From the NCBI GenBank assembly GCA_024305405.1, contig JAKNDB010000110.1:434001-498000 (forward strand): a stretch of DNA of 64,000 nucleotides, read 5' to 3'. Each line of letters begins with the position of its first letter. Positions within the stretch are counted from its first letter, which is position 1. The DNA comes from Dirofilaria immitis. Taxonomy: Eukaryota > Nematoda > Chromadorea > Rhabditida > Onchocercidae. A program made the position numbers and the translations under genes. The notes below the pieces were generated by a model, which saw only the letters and a list, made by a program, of their open reading frames with translations, ran no database searches and was not told the origin of the DNA. Below, in pieces: positions 55,073 through 64,000 of the stretch.

Positions 55073-58000
55073 ATCCGTTTTTCGGTCTTTCATTGCCACA
55101 AAATTCGACAATAAAAGAATTGACTGCAAAAATCTCCATAGCACTTTAATAATTTTGTTATAGATACATGATTTTTTCGTTATGATTAAGTTCTAAATAT
55201 TAAAAACTTCAAGCTGGCGTAGAAGAACGAAATTTGGAGAAATTATACGGCTTCTTGACGTCCGACAGACAGTACGGAGCTGAATGGTTTCAAAATAACA
55301 TGAAATTTTAACATTGCCTGAAAGCTTTTAAATATCTGGCACCTGAATAAAGTTAGAGATTCATTCACATAGTTAGAATTATCATTATCTAACAATTATA
55401 GATAAATGGATTATAAAAATAGAATGGAAAGCAGGAATACGTATTTTGCCAGATATTTTCATGATCAATTTAATATTTTTAAGGTTTTTCTGGAAAGAAT
55501 TGGAAATGTTTCTTTGATGACTCTTCTCTATCATGTATATTAGATGTATGATAATTGACAGTGTGTTTTTCAAAAGTGCATTCATCTGATTTTACTGCAT
55601 TATATAACTTATTTTTTCCTTCCAAATTTTTATGGCGGACAAAAAGGAAACGAAAATTCCTTCTTTAAAGAATACACTGTAAGACATTCACACTGAAGTT
55701 CCAATGTGAAACGTCTTTTTGTGCTCACCAGACATTTATTTATTAATATAGAAAGGAATTGTTGTTTTTGAAATGCCAAACCTAGCTTTTCAAAAATTTG
55801 CATTTTTGTTATGTTTTTATTTCTAACTTTATGCAATTCGTGTTTCAAAACCATGGTGAAATTTTTATTATTTAGAAAGCTTGCTAAAAAATTAATTCCC
55901 AGCTTTGTGATTCCTATACTGTCGTATAAAAACAAGCGAATGAATCTCCGATCAGCATGTTCCCATTTTGAATCTTTACGGCTGCTAAGAATGTTAACCT
56001 TATGTTGTTTTGTTATGCTACTTGCATTTCAAATATGTGTTGAGATAAAAGTGATAAAATATCGAAATCTTCAGGTTTTTTTCCTCACATGAGTAATTTT
56101 GAGAATAATATTTAGTGATGAAAATAAGTCGAAGTGACATATCTGTAACGACGATATTAGTAATCGTCGAGATGGTGTTAATGATCAGGCTGAAAGCTAT
56201 AGCATTCCAATACCGAAAGGAGGGATAAAGGAAAGGACGGGATAAATGGGAAAGGAGATGACGATGAGACGTTCTAGGAACAGCCGTTAATGATGCCACT
56301 ATCATTTTTTGAAGATGACGAAGCCAAACAGAAATGAAAATTGTTCCCATTGCATTGCAATGTAATCTTTTCCTTTCCTCTTGTTCAACTCCTTCATTTC
56401 TCTTTCTTTTTATTTTGAGAAATTGCTTTTGAAAATGATGTATTCAAGCGTGCTTCTCGTCATCGGATTAATATCCTTTGTTCCCCTTCCTTTCTTAGTT
56501 TTTCTTGTTTTTTCGTATAAATGTTACCGATATAGCGACTGTTAAATTATGAATGATACAGATGTAACTTCTAAGTTGCGGTGGGAGGATTCTTATTTCT
56601 TCTTTTATATTTTTTATGCTGTGTTCCGAAAGAGAAATGAGTGGGATTTACTTGGACGTCTCGGCTGATTGTCTCATTAGATTCCAAAATTAAATTGCAA
56701 CAACCTTTGAAAACTTTTTCACTGTCCGTTGCATGTTTTATCTACTTTTTGTTCGATATATCTTTCACAGGCGCTAACAAACATCACATCACAGTACAAT
56801 CCTAAGCTAAGCGGATAACGGTTTGATTTATTTCTTTGCAATTCATAAACGTGCACGTTTTTCGTGTTTTAGTTTGCTGATAGTAGCACTCAAGCTTCGC
56901 TCACTTTTCTTAAAATTTAAATTTCGGTGAATCGTTCCTCTTTCTTGTTCATTCCTGCTTTACATAAATGGGAGGAAGAAAATGGAAGGAAACTCAGGAG
57001 AACGTCGAGCTTTTAATTGCAATATTACGGATTAGAAAGCTGTGAGCCAATGCTAATGATGACGATAACGGGGATGATGCCGTCACTGCATGCTTCCCCA
57101 TCAATAATTGTCACTGTTCCGATGTCAAAAGACATGTGCGATAGGCAGATTGATTAAGAAGTTTCTATTGAGAAGTAGGACATGGGATCGCGTTGATTAA
57201 TTACAGCGGCACTCATTTATGAAAGACTCTCTCGAGGATAATATGTAGTAATGAATACTGCAATATCAAGCTTTTATAGGATACAACTAACCCACTAATT
57301 GATTTAATTTCCCAGTTATACACGATCACTATATGTCGCTTTACTTTATTTGTTCACAAAACGTTTTTGTCATTCTTTTTATACATTTGCATGCATAAAA
57401 GTGACACATTATGTAGAACATAGCGGTAACTTCATCATTTTCATACTTTCCATCATCCAATAACATTTTGATACGTATTGTTCCCAATCTGCTGCGATCA
57501 ATGGATCATTTTCCCACAGTGCGAAATATTTTAACGACTGGAAATGGAAGAGAAGCAAGCCTTAACTTTCAACAGCTTTTTGCCAGCATGGGAATTTTAG
57601 TAATAAAACCCCAGAAGTCTCATGAAAGCTTTCCTTACATTTCGCAGGATTTTAGTTCATAGTATAGAAAAAATCAAGTTGCATTTATTTGGACTGGGCT
57701 TTAAGTGTACAAGTGAATAGATGCATGCTTACTTATGGTATGTGTCGCATGTTATCTTATATGTGTTCTCTATATACGTCAACTAATTTTTATACTACAT
57801 ATTATTTGCATTTATATTTGCTGCTGAAATATGTTTGTCATGGATGATGACCAATCTTCTGGGGTAGTGGCGGATTCTTTACTTACTATGAATTGCAGAT
57901 TAATTTAAAGCATATAGAGGAGATTATTTCCCATGATACATTAAACTGTGTGCTATATGCAGGAGTGTGTGTTTTTTTAAGAAGTAGAGCTTGAAAGTAT

Positions 58001-58383
58001 TTATCAATCAATTCAGTATTCACCGGACAATATTAAACGACCTTGTGTTCATTTTCTTCATTCTTTAACGTTCTTTGCTGCTTTTGCATGTTTTGCCATT
58101 TCTCATCCATCTTTTATTTGCATAATTCCTATTTTCATGCACTGTCTGCTTCACATGCTCAAAATATTTCTATTTCAGACATCTATGGGATAAGCGTCAA
58201 TTTTTTAGTCTACTCTGTTTGAATTCCTGTGTTATATCCTTGTAAAATTGAATGATTAATCTTATTTTTACCTACGTACGTCTGTATTATATAGGATATT
58301 TGTGTTTAAATTGTTTGTTAGTTTATAAAATAATCTAAAAAGATATGATGCAGCAGCGACTCTGCTGTTTCCAGATTTCTTCC

Positions 58384-58400
58384 AAAAAAAAAAAAAAAAA
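58384..58400 (+). repeat. A17 homopolymer
   Basis: A run of 17 A bases. It could be the tail of a retroposed sequence, but no recognisable cDNA precedes it and no target-site duplication was identified. Confidence 0.9.
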
Positions 58401-59866
58401 GAAACGCACAGCTAGCAATCGTCACAATATAATTGTGGATTTTGAGAGCATAAAAGTTTGTGCTCGTCAAAAGACGAACTGCTTTTATTGACTAAAGTTA
58501 AAGGTCACATACATCGGCTATCATGAAAACAGTGCACATTTGTGTTAACACCCCAAACCGCAAGTGGAGGGGATTATTCAATTTTGGAGGTATGAAAACA
58601 AATGTGCACGGATGGCGGATCGATCTTATACGATATGTTTCTTTTCATTCAGTTATTTGCAGTGAGCAGAAACGGTGCCTAAACCAAGAGAATACTTCAG
58701 AATTAACTTCCAGTCCTGCTTATAGGGTTTTTGAAATGTGCAGTATCTCTGATCTTTTTGGAGTCTGATAATGATATTCCTTGAATTAGAATTTGAGGGT
58801 AAACAAAAACCATAAACCGATGAAATTTGAAGTGACCTTCATTCTTTTGAATGGTATTTTTAAAATGAGTTCCGACCTATCAAATGCCTCTCCTTAAAAG
58901 TACGAACCAGTTGTGAAAAATTACCAAAACCCGATGTGTTCAACGAACACAATTGCCTTCATGTTATATTGCTGTGATATTCATTGTATTTCTGTTTTCC
59001 TTTTCCACTTAATTTCAACTACTTCGATCAAGTCATAATTTTTCCTCAGATGGCAGCTTCTCAAGAAATTCCTATGCGAAATTTGATATTTTCTGGTCAA
59101 TAGACTAAAGATTTTTGAATTCGAATTGGACATATAAATGAGTTATTAGGAAGTATTTGAAATCTTTTGGCGATACTAGTGGAAGTAAGAGAGAGTAATT
59201 TGCTAAGCAAGCAGAAAAAGTGTTCAATTTATATTCAAATATATCAGACTTTTTGTCGACGACTAAGCCTCGTTGAAGAATGGATATCCCTTATGTATGT
59301 TACAATAAGGCATAGTATCGTTCAACTTGGTGCTAAATTTCTTCTTTATTAGTGTTACTTTCATTTTAATCTTACCAACTGTGGTGATGTTTTTTGTAAT
59401 CAATCATCGATTGCAAGAACGCTAAAAAATGTTTAATGCTTATCTTTTTCAGACTTGTTTGAAATTGTTGATAGCTGAGAATCCTCAGTTTTTGAAAATT
59501 TTTAGTGAACATTTTTAAATTCTTTTCTTTTCTGTTGATTTTTGTTCCTTCTCTTCGTCAGTTAGAAAATCCTATTCTTTAACATTAATTTTTATTTATA
59601 TCTTATTAGCAGCATATGCTTACGATATTGAATCATGCTATACGATCCTGAAATACCTAGCAGAAGATTATGATAATTCTAAGAAATTTTTTAGTGTTAA
59701 CGGATCTGAGAGCTCAGCTAATTTGCTTTCAGTATTCTTTATCCTTAAGTGTAATGTTCATTACTGAACATTTTTCGTACATTGCAGGAGAAACATTCAT
59801 ATATTCTTATAAAATAATAATTTTGAACCAAATTTCGCCGTGGCAATTGCATCAACATTGTTGCAG

Positions 59867-60832
59867 CCGGCCCAGCTAAAGCCTGTGGCCGGTCGAGTTG
59901 TGTATTCACATATGGTCGCTTCATCCTCCTCAGTGCCTTCACCAGCCTTATGTTCACGTCCTCAGAATGCTGTATCACCAGGTTTCTATTTCTGCCATAT
60001 TTGTTTTCTATAAAGTTAACATACGATACAAAAAAAACAAAAATATTTATATGTTTACGACTTACTTCAAACATTGTTTTTCGGGTTTACCTGGATACCA
60101 TTTCGAACAGCTGATTTCCTCAAGAATATCGTTTTTTAATCAAATACTTGTCACTGGACGGAATAATACTTCCAACTTTTTCTAGAGTAACACTGGTACA
60201 TATTTAGAAATTTAGGTGCAGGGATTTTGAGTTTTTAAAATTTTTGAATATTTTTAAAAGCAAAAATATAATCCCTTACTGAGTCCAATTGGAGCATTAT
60301 CATCGTATCAAGGTGCTAAGTGTTGATATTAGCTGAAGACGAGTGAAACTTCAGACTGACTGAAGTCAGACAGGCTCAGAAAGCGAACTGATGAATAAAT
60401 TAAACGGAATGGTCTGACGATTAGTATATCGGGTGTTTTTGTGAAGGGTTATGCATAGTCAGTTCGGAACATGCTCCTGCTACTACCAGGTTGCAAATAT
60501 TGGCATTGTACAACCGAGTGGTTCTGCTAGAAAGTTTAATTTATATAATAGTTTTGTCAACTCTGTAAAGTTATTTCAAAATTTCTTCCCTTATGTGGTA
60601 CTTTTTCCAATTACTACGTTTTTTCCTTTTTATTTTATGATGAAGAATTTGCGTTTGTTTTATGAAGATTTCCAAAATTATCGCATTTAGATCATTATCC
60701 AATGGTACCACTTGGACCAAATGGCGGATCTCTTTCCAGTCATGCTGGATCTGTTTCAAGCGGTTTGCCATTCCGAGGACAGTTTATGAATCATGCCGCA
60801 CAAATGGGTCTGCCACCGCATATGTTAGACGG
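59867..60832 (+). CDS. Two internal exons of a Ser/Pro-rich protein, possibly a LIM-domain-binding cofactor
   Basis: Exon A, 59867-59981, follows the acceptor TTGTTGCAG and encodes PAQLKPVAGRVVYSHMVASS then Ser/Pro-rich residues, ending in phase 1. Exon B, 60691-60832, follows CATTTAG, begins in the matching phase, and encodes HYPMVPLGPNGGSLSSHAGS through MNHAAQMGLPPHMLDG. It ends at a perfect donor GTAAGT in phase 2. Matching phase and low-complexity Ser/Pro/Gly/Met composition support a real nuclear-type regulator. The N-terminal part of LDB/Chip cofactors has similar composition with a Met-Leu-Asp near the start of the conserved domain, but this resemblance is weak. No downstream exon was found before 64000, so the next intron exceeds 3 kb or my tracing failed. 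5' exons are also missing. Confidence 0.6.
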
Positions 60833-62155
60833 GTAAGTTCCCTCATTAAGCTGCACTGGAATGGAATATATTGTGCGATACCTGATATTTTATATGTCCT
60901 CGAGAGTAATTTTTCCACAATTAATTATGATTGAAAGTTAGAGGAACGGAAGAATGGATACATATGTAGCGGTGGAAGATCTTAAATTCGTAGATCTCAT
61001 GATTTAAATGCCTGCTCAATCTTGAAATTTTGTACAGCATAAAAAACGACGAATATTGTTTTCTTCTATAGATTTCATCTGCATTTGAAGGAATGAGCAA
61101 TTTTCGGATAATTGTTCGCAGTTTCACAGTCATTTCGTACTTGATATTTTTCAACTTCATCTTAATGATTCCTGTCAAGTGAAAACTCTAAAGAATATTT
61201 GGAAATGATGAGTAATGCTACAAAAAGCATTTTTTTGAGAGAAATGGAGGCTGGAAGATAAGGAGCGGGAGAAGGATCGACCCATGATGCTCAGTTTGAA
61301 AGAAACATTGGAGGTTTATTTTTGAGGCTTTCAATTAATAACAGTTAGGTGGTATGATTTTGGCGACTCAAAATCCATGTACTCAGAATTATCTAGAAGT
61401 TGAATCTACTCTGAAAAAAATTTCAGCATGAGATATCTTTCACCATTCTGAAATCATAACGTACGTTAGCAGCAGATATATAAATGTCCATAAAAATAAA
61501 GTTATTTATGCAGTAATTGGGGATATAATCTCTAGTACGAGCAAATCATCATACAGTGTAAGGAAATATTAGTGATGCCTTCTTTCTTTAACTGGATTCC
61601 TTAGAGAGTTTTTCTCTTATTCCGATGCCACGTTGCCGTGTTCGAGAGCGACAGAAAATGCATAGATTGCCCTTCGGTTAGCTGTATACGTATACTTTAA
61701 GCATTCACTTCCATGCATCAAATGTTGCGATAGTGCTGCTGCCACAGCCAGCGAAACCTGTCATTCCCAATAACAGCTGGACTTCTGCCTTCCTGACTTC
61801 AAACTGATTTCATCTTCTTGACCTCATGGAAACACGTAGTATGGAATTTTATTTGTCAGCGTCGCTTTTCGTCCCAACTCACATACAGCGTCATTAAATC
61901 ATATCTATCCCTAAGCAATCTTGGTAACTTGGAATAGACAAGTCGGAATCCTCAAAATTTGGATGGAACTAAAGGTGAAACATTTTTCACCGTATTGATA
62001 ACTGATATCATACGAGATAAAAATTGCGTTACCCAGAAACTGTACATTCACTAGGCTATTCCTCCTATTGAATCTTCACGACATTTGAGTGCTCTTATAT
62101 ATACTTTATATGGGAGACTCAAATCCAGATTTAGTTAATCGATCTGGAAAATTTA

Positions 62156-62187
62156 TACGGTCCCTAGTTTTTACGGTCCCTAGTTTT
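62156..62187. repeat. 16-bp tandem duplication
   Basis: TACGGTCCCTAGTTTT occurs twice in a row, 62156-62171 and 62172-62187. Confidence 0.95.
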
Positions 62188-62819
62188 TTTGTTATTTTTG
62201 TAGGCTGTCGTCCTTGATTGGCATTGGAATTTGCTGGTATTAGGGACGTTAAGTAGATGAATGTGAGGGAGGATGGTATTGCGAAAGGATGCAAAGGTGA
62301 AAAGGTCAAGGTGAATACTTATCCTACTATCTACTATTGATGGTTCCATATTCATGTCATTTGAACAGCTCACTTCATTTAGCATTACAAATGATAGCGC
62401 ACCGTATGTGTAGGGTTAATTATAAGTTAACTGAGTAAGACCAATTGTAATGGTAGGAAGGAAATGATGAAGAAGTCATCTAGTAGCTAACCATCTTTTA
62501 TTGGCCTAATGGGAGTGACTAGGTGTTTCTTTCCGGGATCATCTCGGGATTGAATTGCAGCCACCTTCCATGCCTTACTTGAACTTTACTCGAGCCGGAT
62601 TTCTCTGTGAGTTGCATGTATACGTTATTTATCATCTGAATATAGATGTACACAAACGTGCATGTCATGTGCATGTGCATGATCTGTGCATGTTGAGTGA
62701 GCGTGTGTATACTCGCATGTTGTCAGAGCATTGTTGCGCTGGCTTTGCGCTTTGCTTGTGTCAAGCTGGAAGGGCGACTGATAGAGTAGCAGGCGCTGAA
62801 AATTGCTCATTTGGTAACT

Positions 62820-63180
62820 TCACTGTCCTCTCTTTTGTCTCTTCCACTTCCCTACTTCCTTGGTCATTGTCCAATCTACACTATCTCTTCCGCTTGTCTC
62901 CATCGTCAGTGTGTCACTTCTTTCACATCCTCTTTCTCATTAACGCCCCCTTTTCGATCGTAGCTCGAGGAGCCTATCCGATATTCGCCTGCACATTACA
63001 CAACGCTAGACGCACGCCTATTTCATGACATTCCAATCCATACGCCGACCCTTGGAGGCAACATTCCAAGTGTCGCCCGAAAACGTAAAGCATTGCCTCA
63101 AATAATCCACCCACTCTTCTACTACCCACTCATTTACCCGCCCCTCACTTAACTCATTATCATCGTCCCTTTACATTTTC
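62820..63180. other. Pyrimidine-rich, relatively GC-rich island
   Basis: The plus strand is dominated by C and T with many TCTCTTCC- and CCCACTC-type runs, and GC content is clearly higher than the surroundings. Together with the tract at 4500-4740 it suggests promoter-like composition. An alternative first exon or promoter for the Ser/Pro-rich gene, or for a gene beyond 64000, is possible. Confidence 0.35.
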
Positions 63181-63333
63181 CAGCTTACCAGCATTGTTTT
63201 ACCTATTTTCCTGTGCATGGTCAAACTAGGTAGTAATCACTTCTGCAAGCCTTAGGCCTAACGTTCATCCCTATTCAACAACACTACCGTGAAGTATGCT
63301 TATTCAACTTCTATATTGCATGCATGTCTGTGC

Positions 63334-63358
63334 TATATATATATATATATATATATAT
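63334..63358. repeat. TA microsatellite
   Basis: About 12 TA units. Confidence 0.95.
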
Positions 63359-64000
63359 CATTTTTATCGCATGTTATAATAACATTCTTTCTACTCTCCT
63401 AAATCGACTGTTTGCTCTCGTGAGTTTTCAATTTTAACAATGGGATTAACTTTTAATCGGCTGGAGGATATCGCTTTATCTCATCTAATCTCATCTTTTC
63501 TCTTTAATAGGAAATTCGTGGAAAATGATGCAAAATGTATTTAAATGCTGTTTAAGTTCAAAGTAAGCACTTAACGAATGTGTCAATAGGTAGGGGGTGT
63601 GTTACCCAAAGCAGCAAATCTGTCGCACATTTTCCAATACCATTCTCTTACTTTTTTGGTCCATAAATTGTATAAGAGGTCTTCAGAGCATAAATGTGGT
63701 CTAATTGAAATTAGCGATCGCAGTTTACACAATGCTACATTCGCTTTCTTTTCAGTTTTTTCAGCCGTTGTTTAATTACTGTTTCTGACGAATATCGTTT
63801 GTAAGATAAGCTGGAATTGGAGCAACTTTTTAATTTCTATCAGTGAATCGCCCTGGAGCTGCAATAGATCCTTACTTATTATATTATCTAGATAATCAAC
63901 CGTGCAGTTAAACCAAATCATGTTTCTGATTTCCAGCATACTCTCAATGCATCCTTCTATCACAGTGGTTTTATAGATGTTACATATTCAGGCTTTAAAC

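Larger units (their letters stand above)
53649..59866. other. About 6 kb without a recognised gene, possibly 5' region of the gene at 59.9 kb
   Basis: Several frames of 60-110 codons lie here (53735-54031, 55811-56092, 57468-57662, 58523-58768), none recognised and none with matching splice partners. The stretch 56213-56275 is purine-rich on the plus strand and 56340-56400 pyrimidine-rich. Early exons or the promoter of the Ser/Pro-rich gene at 59867 may be hidden in this region. Confidence 0.35.
60833..64000 (+). other. Probable long intron or downstream region, no supported exon
   Basis: Contains a tandem repeat, a TA microsatellite and a pyrimidine-rich island, listed separately. The 157-codon frame at 62555-63028 crosses the pyrimidine-rich island and is rich in His, Cys, Ser and Leu. 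It has no splice context that continues the upstream gene, so I do not call it a gene. Confidence 0.4.

Noticed and set aside
56018..56350. 110-codon minus-strand frame
   Set aside because: Lies antisense to a purine-rich tract, which lacks stops for compositional reasons; no family match.
58384..58400. A17 run as the tail of a processed retrocopy
   Set aside because: No upstream cDNA-like sequence and no target-site duplication recognised.
62555..63028. 157-codon plus-strand frame, the longest in the window
   Set aside because: Crosses a pyrimidine-rich island where stops are rare; composition (His, Cys, Ser, Leu) is not protein-like and no splice partner was found.

Overview
The window looks like nuclear DNA of a parasitic nematode, most likely a filarial worm. 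It is AT-rich. The genes have many small exons and GT-AG introns of roughly 70-970 bp. Acceptors resembling trans-splice sites (TTTTAG-type) lie a few bases before some start codons. The protein set is nematode-like: a long multi-domain trehalose-6-phosphate synthase, an MLC-1/2-type myosin light chain and a CSQ-1-type calsequestrin. The species cannot be fixed from sequence alone. No bacterial operon, CRISPR array, virus, insertion sequence, rRNA or convincing tRNA was seen.

Layout. 1-5.3 kb: mostly gene-free, with a TG microsatellite, a pyrimidine-rich tract and a CTG-like repeat leading into the first gene. 5.3-14.8 kb (+): trehalose-6-phosphate synthase, 26 reconstructed coding exons. 15.9-18.8 kb: two weak candidate genes. 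19.2-23.1 kb (+): SLC17/sialin-type anion transporter, 12 coding exons. 26.8-28.5 kb (-): muscle myosin regulatory light chain, 4 exons, the first holding only the ATG. 28.6-39.6 kb: about 11 kb without a recognisable gene. 39.6-42.9 kb (-): calsequestrin, 11 exons. 43-47 kb: a long TA/TG microsatellite and a coding-like island. 47.5-50.6 kb (-): CCDC22, 13 exons. 53-59.8 kb: no recognised gene. 59.9-60.8 kb (+): two phase-compatible exons of a Ser/Pro-rich protein whose remainder lies outside what I can trace.

The genes do not form one pathway. They cover sugar biosynthesis, anion transport, contraction, SR calcium storage and endosomal trafficking. Myosin light chain and calsequestrin are both muscle genes on the same strand, separated by the 11 kb gene-poor stretch.

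The most important practical observation concerns sequence quality. All five identified genes are interrupted by apparent one-base losses, nearly always inside homopolymers. I count about 14 sites. The pattern fits uncorrected long-read consensus error better than pseudogenes, and it explains why no long open frame exists for any of these genes. Real biological oddities are a partial duplication of a TPS exon inside the TPS gene, a probable GC-AG intron in CCDC22, an ATG-only exon in the myosin gene, and two long near-perfect hairpins. I did not find evidence for a new biological system.
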